A stretch of 64,000 nucleotides of DNA from NCBI GenBank assembly GCA_011009095.1, contig VTPC01000827.1, positions 4,215 to 68,214 of the forward strand. Direction: 5' to 3'. Below the pieces are notes generated by a model that had not been told where the DNA came from, made no database searches, and saw only the letters and a list, made by a program, of their open reading frames with translations. The stretch is from Ignelater luminosus (taxonomy: Eukaryota; Arthropoda; Insecta; Coleoptera; Elateridae). Positions 49,601 to 60,389 of the stretch are shown in pieces; position 1 is the stretch's first letter, and each line of letters starts with the position of its first letter. The position numbers were made by a program, and so were the translations under genes.

Positions 49601-50613
49601 GAATGAAAGAAACCATATTAAGTGTGTGAAACTGCTAACCTAAAACACTCTTAATAAATAAACTTTCTGTTTTGGTTTCTTTTTACCTCTTGTACAAATT
49701 TTGAATTGGTGCCAATTTGATCAATGATTCCAAACATTATTTGGCTTGGAGAGGAAAAAAAAACTAAAATAAAATTTAACAGATCTTTCCATTTTTATTT
49801 TTGAATTATTGCGTCTGTTTATATTTATTCCTATTTTTGCAAGTTCAGTAAACTTCTTTATCCTAAAATAACACATATATCTGATATGCCATTTTATTTT
49901 TGTTCATCCCTTTGAACTAATCGACAAATATTCTAAATGGTTTTCTCTTAATTGTTACAGAGGAAGAAATCGATGTCGTCTCAGTCGGAGAAAAGAATAA
50001 CAAAATGGGTCACATGTTACCAACTAATCCATCAATTCAATACCAAGAGCACTTAGAACGTAGAGTACAATCTGCCATCACCCAAAAGACGCAACAGCAG
50101 CAGCAACAACAACACAGAGGGCGTTCTGTTAACAACAATAATGCCGGCATAAAAGTTCTACCACCAGTGAGAAGATGCTCAACAACCGTACATTCCCAAA
50201 ACAAGAAACAAGTTCCGGAGTCGCGTGTAGTTAAAAGGACAAAAAATTGTCGTAGTAAAATAACGCCAAGTTATCAACCATATCGACGAAGAGCTGTACA
50301 CACCATGAATGGTAGTGACAGTGAACCAGAATTGGAAAAGCGCAGTTTACACAATAACATGGAAAGACAACGCAGAATAGATTTACGTAATTCGTTTGAT
50401 GATTTGCGCTCATTAGTACCAAAATTGGAAGGACTCGAACGTGCACCCAAAGTTCAAATTTTGAACGAGTCCAGGGATTATTGCGATCACTTAAGATTAA
50501 CTTCAGAACGTTTGGAAAAAGAAAAAGTACAGTTGCAACAAAGGCAAGATGATTTAAGATCAAGATTATCTTTCTTGCGTAGAAAGTTAGCTGCTTGCTA
50601 CACGTTAAAATAA
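30827..50613 (+). CDS. Myc: Myc transcription factor (bHLH-leucine zipper)
   Basis: Full coding span: join 30827-31619 and 49961-50613, 481 aa. Myc dimerises with Max and binds CACGTG E-boxes to drive growth and ribosome-biogenesis genes in the nucleus. Domain order is Myc box 1 (40-50), acidic and proline-rich activation region, and EEEIDVVSV (265-273, conserved from fly to human). A Gln run and an Arg/Lys-rich linker follow, then the basic region (391-403, LHNNMERQRR, with the H, E and R that contact the E-box), helix-loop-helix and leucine zipper. The intron lies in codon 265 in phase 1, right before the EEEIDVVSV motif. The length is below fly dMyc (about 717) and close to vertebrate c-Myc (about 439). 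Identification is very secure. Confidence 0.95.
32070..32191. repeat. Pair of inverted repeats in a GC-rich patch
   Basis: GTATGCCGGC at 32070-32079 pairs with GCCGGCATAC at 32115-32124, a perfect 10-bp stem with a 35-base loop. About 50 bases on is GGCAGC-GCTT-GCTGCC (32176-32191). Both sit in a short GC-rich patch 450 bases into the Myc intron. The function is unknown. Confidence 0.6.
38757..40246 (-). other. Exon-like segments of a possible nested gene
   Basis: Three minus-strand segments look like exons. A: 40246-40166, 81 bp, between acceptor TTTTGTTTCAG and donor GTAAGAG, reads NQQYLHQLGKKEIFIEAETT and then MSNITQT. B: 39301-39255, 47 bp, between acceptor ATTTTTTTTCAG and donor GTATGTAT, reads HDGAPFYFGPRNYVQ plus two bases. 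C: begins about 38951 after acceptor TCTCTGTTTGTATTAG. It continues in the phase left by B as SINLKSVSIPFSKIQDRSSM, then KEGIWQFQLILILGF, to a stop at 38757. The phases of A, B and C agree. No upstream exon with a start was identified and the protein is not recognised. Chance is not excluded in AT-rich DNA, but A and B are more GC-rich than their surroundings. Confidence 0.35.
41380..41760. promoter_or_regulatory. GC-rich island in Myc intron (1)
   Basis: A sharp GC- and CpG-rich island in AT-rich intron. It begins with a CACGTG at 41400-41405 and another lies just upstream at 41184-41189. Open frames inside are on several strands and look like by-products of composition. It could be an enhancer, an alternative promoter or an insulator. 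Confidence 0.4.
42440..42965 (+). promoter_or_regulatory. GC-rich island with TATA box and two E-boxes
   Basis: A CpG-containing island with CACGTG at 42743-42748 and 42800-42805, 57 bp apart. At its right edge is TATATAAAAG (42936-42945), with TCAGACC (A at 42961) about 25 bp downstream as a possible initiator. A second TATAAA-like string lies near 42548. The arrangement suggests an internal plus-strand promoter inside the Myc intron. There is no transcript evidence. Confidence 0.35.
49961..50613 (+). CDS. Myc: Myc coding exon 2 (bHLHZ exon)
   Basis: It starts after ATTGTTACAG with AGGAAGAAATCGAT, which completes a split GAG codon to give EEEIDVVSVGEKNNK. A CAG/CAA run encodes seven glutamines (about 50088-50112). 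The basic region reads KRSLHNNMERQRRIDLRNSF; helix 2 contains APKVQILNESRDYCDHL. Five leucines fall at perfect seven-residue intervals (residues 442, 449, 456, 463 and 470), ending in LRRKLAACYTLK and TAA. An internal ATG at 50005 could start a 202-aa protein consisting only of linker and bHLHZ if an intronic promoter were used. Confidence 0.95.
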
Positions 50614-53600
50614 TCTAGTTGAAGAGAATTTTTCTTAAATATAAAAGGAAAATATCATTTTCTGAAGGTTTACATGAAAACGAATTAAAATATACGGTAA
50701 TACTCGAGTAAGTACAAAAAGTCATAATAACCATAACCTCACTTTTTAAGCAAGACTAAATTACTGCAGTTTAAATATGAAAATTAAAATGTTGAACAGT
50801 AGTGTAAGTATCATTTTTATATATTTATTATTTATTTATTCTTATATTATTGTTTAACATTTTTTTTAAGTGTATTTAAATTGCATTGTTGTCCAATTCC
50901 TATTACTAGATATAAAATTTTTTTAATTAATCTTAGGGTAATTACAAAATTCATAATTAGTTTATTGCTATGCAATATTAAGAGGGTGACTCAAATAATA
51001 TTCACATATCCATCAATTATTAAAATACTTTTGTCATTTCATTATGTGAAAGTTGTATGAGTTGCCAAATAGAATTAATGACGGGATCAGTAATAATGCA
51101 CATCGTTAAATAATTTACGCCAATTCAATTATTTCTGTTCTGCATTGTTGGAGTAGGTGGTGTATTTATAATTTTGTGACAGCCCTAAAGTTAAAAAAAA
51201 ATCTAAAAAGGTGAGGTTAATTGTGCTTGCTTCCACTAAAAATCAAAAATCACAACTTATAGACTCGAATTCTGTTTTTTAAAATATTTTTTCCACTTTT
51301 TTTAATTAAAAATGACCTTAATATTTGATTCGTTTGATGTAAATGTGATTGATGTAAATATGTTAAATTAGTAGTTAATGAAGGTGCAAAACTATCTTAT
51401 TGCTTCTATATAATTATTATATTACCTAATATGATGACAATTACGACTTTGCTACGCGATTAACATCTATATCATACTATAAAATATAGTTTGCATCGAG
51501 TTTTTTAATAATATAATAACTGTGATTTATTATAAATGTTGAGTTTCAGTTTAGGAATAGACTATTTTTTTGCGTTTTTATGTATATATACATATATTGA
51601 TTGTTTTCTAATGTTATTGCTGCTGATGATGATGAAAAGGATTTTTTGAAAAAAAAATAACCTCCTGTTAATCTTCTTACCTCAGAATAAAAAGAAAAAA
51701 AAAGATATAACTTAAAAGATTTTTTAGCTTGTAAATTCACTATTTTGTGATTTAATTTTGTGATAGTCAGTTTATAAGGTTTTTTTATACAAATTTGAGA
51801 CAATTTAAATAAAAAACGAAAAAGAAAAAAAGCAGTCGAAATTCTGCTAGTCTTATTTATGTTGAAAGCAATAAACATTTTGATATTTTTGGGACTTTTT
51901 CTTTAAAATCAAAACGCTTTTTATTTTGCAAGATTTATTCTTTGGTCTCAAAACTGCGTCACCAAATTAAATTATTCATTACAAAAAATGGTGAAGAAAA
52001 CTGTATGTACAATTAGGAGACTGCCACTTGGACTTTTTAATACTGTTTTTAATTTTTCTGGTATAAGCATGATTTTATTCTAATTGATAGATAATAAATA
52101 AAATCAGGTGCGAGGTCTTAAACTTTGATGAGATGTCGATCAAGTAAATGCTAATTTTAGCAAAATAAGCAAATAATGATGAACAATATTCCTATTGCAT
52201 CATCAAGAAAATTGGCATTCAACATAACCTTATATTAAGAGAACTCTTTTTGTTAATTAAGTTAGTTGGTTGATTTTTATTGTATCTACATATTTTAGGG
52301 TTATAAAGAAATTTTTGTGACAAGTGCCAATGAACGTTTTGTTTATTATGAATAATTTAGGAAGAGTTTAAGATTTGATTGTTTTTTGTGCTCGAATAGT
52401 TTCATTATGTAAATATTGTAAATAATTTTGTTTGTTTTTGTTCTTTTGTTTAATAGAAATGCTTCAGCATAAGCAAGGGGCAGTTTCTTCTTACTGAGTA
52501 ATAGATGCTGCAGTTTTAGGGACATTCTTACGGATTGGGTTGTTATCTATCTATATAGTTCACCAATAGAAATTTACATAAAAGGCTGTATGGATCATTA
52601 AAGAAAATTGTCTCTAGTATCTTTAGTTGTGTTGATTTAAGTTTTTTTTTTCAAGATGTTGGGACAAGACGCATAAAAAAATTGTCTAACAATGGGAAAT
52701 AATGCTATTATTTTAGTGATTTTTTTAATTGTAACTCATACGCTTTTATCTATAATTAGTTGTTGATATCAGTATGTAATTGATCTTGTTTTAAAGATTC
52801 AAGTATTATATATAATGTCGTTTTTTTTGGTTCTTTGCTATAATGTTATGTTATTGTTATTAGCACCCTTAAGTAGTTAAAATTGTTAATTTTAGACTTT
52901 AGGTAATTATTATTATTATTAAACTAATGAAAGAAAACAATTTTTGTTTAAATTTGGAATTCCCATTGGTTAAATTTAAATCTCAAATTGTTTTTCCAAT
53001 GCTATATAATCTTTTATATGCATATCGTTGTTGTTTAACCAATCTAGTGCATTTTTCATTTTGTTTTCCTTTGGACAATAATTGTTTGTGCAAAAGACCT
53101 TTACATAATAGAAAAATTATTATTGCGTCTTTCTCAGCACAAACAAGTACAATGTGTTTTATTATATAGTCTGTAGTAGGATGTGAGGAGAATTGTTGTG
53201 TTCATATTTTTACAGTATTTTATATCTCAGATTCAAGAGTAATAAATATATCAGAAAAAATATATAAAAAAATTGAAATATATATAGAATATAGTTTTTT
53301 ACAATATAAATGTAATTAAAAACATGATGGTTTTGTAGTGAGAGAAAAATGAGCCTTGACTACTTGTAAAAAAAAATTAAATAAATAAATAGATTTTTAA
53401 TACGTTTTTACAGGAATAAAGAAAAAACACGAAAAAATATAGTAAAATTAAGAATGATCTGTGTATGTGAAATGTTTTTTGTACCTGTTTATTAAAACCT
53501 CGCCGTGACCAAATATTAATAGGATGAAATTATTTTAGTCTTTAGTTTGTTCAAGGCACATTTTTTCGCTTATTTTGCTGATGATTTAAAGAAAATTTTC

Positions 53601-53985
53601 AACAGCAGGGCAATTCTCTAAGCTGCCTCATAAACCTTCTAAATATCTACATAGTTATCTAATAGTTAATTATTATATTACACTGCTATGTTGAAAAAAT
53701 ATATAATATACATGAAATATATTTATCATATTATAATAATAGTATATAATATCTCTCAACGACTTCAGCAAATATCGCAATTTAAAATAATATGATGAAA
53801 AGTTAACTGTACATATACTATTAAAAGTTTGTTAATTTTTTTTCTTGTACTTATTTAGTGTTTCATAATTCTTGTGTTTATGTTTTTAGTTTATATTAGA
53901 TTTAGTATAAACCCTCGATAGTGTCACATTTGGTTGTAGTTCCTTTATAAGTTTTACATAATAAAATCCTTAACGGCTTAATTCT
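50614..53985 (+). other. Myc: Probable Myc 3' UTR
   Basis: AT-rich, no coding potential. Three overlapping AUUUA pentamers lie at 50823-50838, about 210 bases after the stop, a typical instability element of short-lived mRNAs. Candidate poly(A) signals are AATAAA at 52093-52102 (followed by a GT-rich stretch) and at 53960-53965 (followed by a T/G-rich stretch). Which is used is not known; the far one would give a 3.4 kb UTR. Confidence 0.5.
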
Positions 53986-55040
53986 CTTTTGTTTATTAAT
54001 CACCTTAATTAACCTTGTCCAATTTGCATCAGTTCTTATCAATAAATCAATTAATCTTGAAGTAGAGCTGTCTAAACAAAACCTAGCAAGAGGACTGTTT
54101 TCTAAAGTTAGTACGCTGAGAAGTATAAAGTTGGTTAAATCAGAAAAAGCTGCCTATTTTTAAGTTTCTATTTCTTAAGAAAAGTTAATAGCTTACCAGG
54201 TAAGTTAAATTTGTTAGATAATTTAAAGCTGAACATAAAAAAATATTGCTACAAAAATTTGAGTATTTTGCATTCTGCAAGCTTTAACTTACTTAATCTT
54301 AAAAAGAATTTTTACCTTTTATTGGGAAATCTTCCTCCAAACAAAAAGAATCTCTCTTAGATAATAGAAGAAAAAATACTTGGGTTACAATACAGATATG
54401 AAATAAAAATAGCCATATAATTAGAAGAATTTTACTTTTCACTTTCAACTAAAATCAATATTATGTAGTCACGTAGTCAGTTTATTGCAATTTGCTGGAA
54501 TTTGCATCTCTGTTGTAGTAGTTTGTTGGTATTTTCATATTTATTGCACAATGTCAGTATCTTAGGGAAAAAAACCCCCCTTCTTGTAAAACGGCAGTAT
54601 CGGTTTCACACTGACTTTCCTTATACCCTTAAAATATAAATTATTTTGTTGGTGCTAATTGTAATATGCAGCGTGTCCCATAAATTCCAATAAAACAGTA
54701 ACGATTTACAACCATCACAGTCTGATAATGGAAAAGAGAATTCTAAAATTTTGTGAATCAACTCACATCTAATGAAGAAGTAAGACGTCTGGATTAACTG
54801 AGCTAAACTTTTCCATTTAAAATTGTCAGGGAACCCCTGGTCAGTCGCGCTGATTTATTGGAAATCTGTTTATGTTTTTACATTCTTTTGGCGTGTGATT
54901 CTGGTGTTCAGTGTGTTATTGCATTGCATACAATATTGCAAACTAGTACTGAATTTGTTTGGAGTGTCGCATTGTTTTGTAGTCGTGCTTATTGTATTTA
55001 TTTTGAACTAATTTGTCTGATGAATCTTCCTTTCCATATT
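53986..55040. other. Intergenic, nothing recognised
   Basis: AT-rich, holding one copy (about 54220-54280) of a short dispersed repeat also present near 23415-23460. No gene was seen. Confidence 0.3.
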
Positions 55041-55265
55041 ATGATGGGCCAAAACAAGCGAAAAAGAATTGTTATACCAATTGAAGAAAATTAAAAGCCA
55101 TCAGAAGAGTAGATGCAGATCAAACAATTAAAGCTGTAGCATGAGATTATGGAGTAAGTGAAGTAACAGTCGGAGATTATATGTATTCTTATTAAATATA
55201 AAGATAAAAAAAAGAAATCTGGATTATCCAAGGTAGGTGCTTTCTACTTTACCTCGGATAACCAC
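55041..55265 (+). mobile_element. pogo/Tigger-like transposase remnant
   Basis: From ATG 55041 the frames read MGQNKRKRIVIPIEEN, then KAIRRVDADQTIKAVA and DYGVSEVTVGDYM. These match the CENP-B-type N-terminal helix-turn-helix of pogo/Tigger transposases (KRK..LTIEKKL.AI...G.T...VA..YGV...TV.D). At 55221-55263, GGATTATCCAAGGTA faces TTTACCTCGGATAACC, a near-perfect inverted repeat that may derive from the terminus. The catalytic DDE part is absent. Confidence 0.6.
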
Positions 55266-55339
55266 TCTGTCCAAGAAGAATCCACTACAGAATAACAGAC
55301 ATTTCTCAGAAAATTTTTATTATTTTGCATATAAGTACA

Positions 55340-55870
55340 GCAAAATAAAATGTTCTTGGCCTTGCTTATTCTCTAATTCTTGATTTAGCACTTTCGTTCC
55401 CAAGGTTGGAACATAGGGCCGAAACAAAAAGCCCCCATCCTTCTCTATCCCGCGCATGCCTTTCACATTCTCACTGCCTGTTGCTCAACTGTCTTCTTCC
55501 AAGTCTTCCTTGGTCACCCTGCTCTCTCACCCCTTGGGGGTTCTAGTTTTCCACTGCCCCATCTGGCTTTCTCAATGTGTGGCCTTCTGAATTTCAAGGC
55601 TTATGAGTTTTTGATCAGTGATGGTCCAGAGCTCTTCATTGCTTATTGTGTCTGGCCACCTTACTCCTACAATATGACCTGCAGTTTGCTGGTTATCCCA
55701 GTAGTCACCTTCCACGTTTCACACCATATAAGATGCGCAACTTGGTCCTTCGCAACAAATTCCTGTTCTGCCATATTTGGTAGAACTGTGAGAAGGCACC
55801 ACATGTCTTCTTGATGCGTGTTTTAACATCCTCCAGAACAGGTCACCAGGCTACGAACTGATCAACCCTC
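55340..55870 (-). mobile_element. LINE C-terminal fragment
   Basis: On the minus strand it reads DVKTRIKKTCGAFSQFYQIW and RTKLRILYGVKRGR (about 55830-55720). Further on come PHIEKARWGSGKLEPPRGER and PRKTWKKTVEQQ (about 55590-55490). These are the post-RT and C-terminal blocks of LINEs whose tails end GRPRKTWxxTVE. Frames are broken and the RT core is missing. Confidence 0.6.
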
Positions 55871-55959
55871 TCAATCGATAACAAAGTTATTCCTTCACAT
55901 TACAGAAGAATTGACGAGGCAAAAAATTAAAACTGAGATGGAAACCACCCAGCCCAACA

Positions 55960-56580
55960 AATCATGTTAGTGCATATTATCAAAACAAAATTGAAAACTA
56001 GTTACAGTGACTTTCATGTTATTATATTAACTGAAACATGTTTAATTGGTTGATTTTCCAATAATGAAGGGGAGGAGGTGTTTAATTGCTATCTTGTTAT
56101 TCCAGCTGCTAGAAATATTGAATAGTTATTTGTTGCAATTGATTTTAAAAATCAAACTATACTTGTTGCTGTTTATTTTCATTCCAATCTGACTTAATAT
56201 TTTAATTAAATGACAATATTATCAATCAAATTTTGTGTTTACTTTCTGAGAATACTTTCAATGCTCACCATAAATAAATTTTTTGTTCTTAACACCATTT
56301 TTCTAAATTCCACAAAACTTTAAACCAAAAAGGTAATTTTAAACAAATTTAGTGAAATATTTGACAAGATCTTGACAATTAACAAGTGCACATCAATTTT
56401 AATTTTTGCATTTTTTATTCCAAAGGTGACCATGATCCAGTTTCTTTCTGATTTTTATTTTCTCATCAAAATCATGTATATTCTTGTTTTTAATGCCCCC
56501 AGTTGCATCAAGCATTTTTAAGGTCCTTTTTAGCTAATGCAATGTTATTTTTATAATTTAGTGATCTGATGCATACTAGA
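55960..56580 (+). mobile_element. LINE endonuclease-domain fragment
   Basis: The plus strand reads KTSYSDFHVIILTETCL (about 55992-56044). This is the ILTETWL block of the apurinic-type endonuclease of Jockey/CR1-like LINEs. It continues weakly with IDFKNQTILVAVYFHSNL (about 56139-56190) and NDNIINQILC. It is in the opposite orientation to the previous fragment, so it is a separate insertion. The right limit is vague. Confidence 0.55.
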
Positions 56581-56617
56581 GAATGTTAGGTATTGTTAGA
56601 AATATGCAAGGCATTTA

Positions 56618-58202
56618 CAGTTGCTCAAAGTGAAACTCGGACGCTGTTATGAAAATGTATAATAATTAATAAATTAACAAATAATATTACAATAAATTGA
56701 AATAAAGTAGATACTCTATTAAGTGGCAGTTTACTGTATACATTTAATAAAAGAAAAATCAATAAATTCAAAAAATAAAGCAAAAAAATAATTAATTCTA
56801 AATTAAATACAAACTTAATATCAAAATAAAACTCGGACAATCACAGAAATTATAATTAAAACTTATATAACAATCAATTATTTTAAAATCAATACTTTGT
56901 GGGAAGGCCTTTACTTTTTTTGACACTTTCTAATCTTTTGGGCATTGATCTAACTATTTTCTCACATAAGGCAGGAGGTATCTTTTTCCATTCTTCAAGA
57001 GTTACTCTTTTTAGGTCTGTTCTTGAAGAAATAGTGTGTTTCCGCACCTGTGTTTTCAAATAGCTCCGTAGATTTTCTATAGCAATAATATCAGGAGGTG
57101 TTTCCAAGACATGCAGGCAATTATAAAGCAACCAAGACCGTATTTTATAAGCCTTATGTTTTGGATTGTTGTCCTGATAAAAATAAAAATCATCACTGAT
57201 TCCTAATTTTTGTATGCTTTCGTGAAGATTCTTTTTTAAAATTGCTAAATATACGTCAATTATTCGTAATTTTCCAGGACCAGCAGCTGACATGCAGCCC
57301 CATACCATTACCGATCCTCCACCGTGTTTGACGGTCGGCTTTAAATTCTGCCGCCACAACTCTTCATTTGCTTTCCTCCAGATGTAGGTGCTACCGTCAG
57401 ACCCAAAAATATTAATTTTACTTTCATCAGTGAATAACACCCGATTCCAAAAGGAAAAATCTTTATTTGAGTGCTCCTTAGCAAACTTCAATCTTTTAAT
57501 TCTATTTGTTTTACCAATGTATGGCTGTTTTCGGACAACTCGTCCATGAAATTGATGTTTCCTTAAAATAATCGTTATAGTTTTGGGGTGTGCTTTTTTA
57601 CCAAGATATTTTTCTACTTCAACCGCCAGTTTGGGAGCACTCAATTTCCGATTTACCGTTATTTGGCTTATGATCCATCTTTCGTCCGCTTCATTAAATA
57701 TTTTTCACGCACTCTTTTTTGGTTTATTTGCTATAATATTAAATTTCGTAAACCGGCTTATGATATCACGAACTGTAGAATGACTATGATCAACTATTTC
57801 TCCAATTTCCCTAATTATGATGCTTCAGAACCAATTCTTAGTTAGATAGACGTTTGACCACGTTGTCTTCCCATTTTTGTAAAACTACACTAGCATAGAC
57901 GGTTTGTAGTAGAAACCAAATTTGAACTAAAATTTTCAACATTATCGAAAATGTGCCGTGCACGCCGGCTAGATAAGACAAGCTATCGAAACCATCCGAG
58001 TTTCATTTTGATGTTAAATTTGCTATCATTTCTTTGATATTCTATAAAGAAAATTAATTTTGTTATTTTCAAAAAAATCTAATGCTGGCTCCTTTATTGA
58101 TCCATAAGTATGGTAATTTTATTTCTCAGGCAAAATCTTTGTTGTAATTTCTAGAGAAAATCTATTTATATTTAATTGTCCGACTTTCACATTGAGCAAC
58201 TG
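56618..58202 (-). mobile_element. Tc1/Bari-like transposon with IR/DR ends
   Basis: 1585 bp flanked by TA (56616-56617 and 58203-58204). The outer ends share CAGTTGCTCAA.GTGAAA.T and CGGAC. Each roughly 220-bp terminal region also carries a second, inner copy: TCAAAATAAAACTCGGAC near 56820, and in complement near 57990-58010. A direct repeat of the AAACTCGGAC motif inside each long terminus is the IR/DR layout of Bari/Tc3/Sleeping Beauty-type elements. The transposase is on the minus strand. Confidence 0.85.
56889..57880 (-). pseudogene. Tc1/Bari-like transposase, nearly whole
   Basis: An uninterrupted frame 57644-56889 (251 aa) holds the linker and catalytic half. It reads VLFTDESKINIFGSDG (first D), GGGSVMVWGCMSAAGPGKL, then FYFYQDNNPKHKAYKIRSWL (second D), and ETPPDIIAIENLRSYLK. 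In the last block the usual SPDLNPIENLW is altered, although the glutamate remains. The D-to-E spacing is about 31 instead of 34, implying a short in-frame loss. The N-terminal HTH half (MGRQRG... EIVDHSHSTVRDIISRF) lies upstream to about 57880 with a stop and frame break. Activity is unlikely, but this is the best preserved catalytic frame in the window. Confidence 0.8.
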
Positions 58203-58219
58203 TATATTCCTCATGAACT

Positions 58220-60215
58220 TAAAAGTTAAGTAGAAAGTTGTCTCTTTACCATTAGATCTTTGTCTCGTGTACAAATTTGCTCCATTTCTTTTTATTTCTC
58301 GTTTTTGTTTTTGCGTCTTTTCAGTCCAGTTCCTTGACGTTTTACCAATTACTTTGTCCCAAGTTTCTCAAGGTCTTCCACATTTCCTGTCTTTCTGTAT
58401 CTTTGACTCCCATATCTGTTTAGTTTTTCTTTGATTGCTTATTGTCTGCAGATGCCCCCACTAGCTTAATTGTGTTTTTTCTATAAAATGGTTTCTAATT
58501 TGGGTATTTCTTACTCTATCTTTTTTTTGTTACACCTCTTACTTGTCTTAGATACTTCATTTCAATGGGTTGTATCTTATTTTTTTTGTCATTGGAATAA
58601 TATCCACGATTCACAGCCATATGTTAGCGTTGGTCTGTTGATTGGCTTGTATTCGTTTATTTTTGTTTGACTTGAGATTTATAAAGTTTTGATTCATTGC
58701 ATAGTACAGTTTTATCATCTTTTCAACTCTTTCATTGATTCCAGGTTCCTGATCTCTTCCTCTATCTAATACCACCCCTAAGTACTTAAACTGGTTTACT
58801 TGTTCGATTTTTGTGCCTTCTATTTCTATGTTGATATCATGCTCATTTTCTCCTACTATCATCACTTTCGTTTTTACTTTAATTAATTGCATTCCATAAT
58901 CTAATAATTCTTCAGACCATATCCTTAAATTATCTTGTAGATCATTTCATTCTTAGCAATAAATATAATATCATCGGCAAATTGTCTAATTCTATCATCC
59001 ATGAATATATTGAACAGAGTGGGGCTTAGTCCGCCTCCTTGCCTTAGTCTATTGATTGCTCTGATTAGTTTGTCATTGATTCCTCTTCAATATAAGCTAT
59101 TCTCTAGTTTTATTCTTGGCACTGAATGGAAAGCTTTCTCAAGCCTTTCCTTCATGTTGTCTTATTTTCTTCTATATCTGTTTTATGGTAAATATATAAT
59201 CCTGCACACTTCTTCCTTTGCAAAAGCTTCTTTATGATTCTGTTCTTTCTTTCTTATAGAATGGAAGTATTACGCCTAATTTCCAGTCTTTTGGCCCAAT
59301 TCCTTCTTTCCAAGCTTTATTACAGATATTGAAAAATATTTCTGTGCTTTTTTTTTGCCCATGTGCTTAATCATATTGCTGGTAACTCGATCGTGCCCAG
59401 GTGACTATATTTTCATGTTCCATTCTTTGATCTTTATTGCATAATAAGTCTTCATCTTTCCATTAGGGCCCCTTCTTCAGTTAATATACTACCTTCTTTA
59501 CTTTTAACTGTCATTGCATCAGCAGGTTTTCCCTTCTGATTAACTTTGATGTCATTTTTCAATTTCTGTCAAAACTCTGCCCATGAATTCTGTTTTTCCA
59601 TCTGTACTTTTTTTTACTACCTTTCTTTTATATTCTTCATAAGTTCTATCCATTTTATGTGCTAGATATTTGTGCCATCTCTTTTTTCTTGACGTATATG
59701 TTGTGTTTGTACATTGTATTGGTTATGACAAGGTTATGTATTAGACAGTAATCATGCATCCTTCTTCTATCATCGTTCTGAACTGTTTCCCCATGTTAAC
59801 TAACAACCCTCAGGTATATTGTGTCTTTTTTCCCTAATCTCTATTTCCCCTTTGCAATCTTCTGTGATTTCTGAGAGACTTTCCCAAAATTTCTCTTTTT
59901 TTTCCAACACACTCATCCTCATTAGGACCAATATACAACTACTAGTATTGTAAATCGCTTTCCATTTTCTTCTTTCATTTCAATTTGTAAAATCCTTTCT
60001 GATATCACTTTCCATTTGTCTATCATATTCTTTATATTGTTTTGTATTAAACAGCCTACTCCTGCTGTGGCTTTTTCGTGTTGTTCAACAGTGCTATAAA
60101 TTAGCGTGCATCCGTCGTCTACTCTATTGCGACTTAAGGCAGACCTGATTTTCGTTAGTGATGTGATATTCATATGTAAAACATGTTGCTGCGAAACGAA
60201 GACTACCCACTTCAA
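58220..60215 (-). mobile_element. LINE (endonuclease + RT), decayed
   Basis: Minus-strand order: an endonuclease part (60215-59922) reads LHMNITSLTKIRSALSRNRV, TAGVGCLIQNNIKNMIDKW and KRFTILVVVY. An RT part near 59050-58940 has LSPTLFNIFMDDRIRQFADD, then IIFIAKNE, keeping the catalytic FADD. A post-RT part (58892-58611) reads KTKVMIVGENEHDINIEIEG and VNQFKYLGVVLDRGRD. Many stops and frameshifts are present between them. It differs in sequence from the LINE at 15.9-18.0 kb. Confidence 0.75.
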
Positions 60216-60389
60216 CCATTCAAAGGTGATAATTCTTATCAGCTCGTGTTTATGTTTTAATTCAGTCTATTGAACTGTGCAATGTTATTTATTGTTAGAT
60301 TTCATTTTTGCTTATTCGGCTGACACTAACTTAATCAATTAACTCAGGTATTTCTATCAAAATTATGATTAATTATTAGATCACTCTTT

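Larger units (their letters stand above)
31620..49960 (+). other. Myc: Large Myc intron (18.3 kb)
   Basis: GT at 31620-31621 and the acceptor ATTGTTACAG ending at 49960. It is mostly AT-rich and unusually free of transposons recognisable by eye, compared with the flanking intergenic DNA. It contains GC-rich islands near 32050-32230, 41380-41760, 42440-42960 and 45850-46200, seven CACGTG sites, and exon-like segments on the minus strand (38757-40246). Between these, long stretches (for example 32.3-38.2 kb, 43-45.7 kb, 47-49.9 kb) show no feature I can name. Confidence 0.85.
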
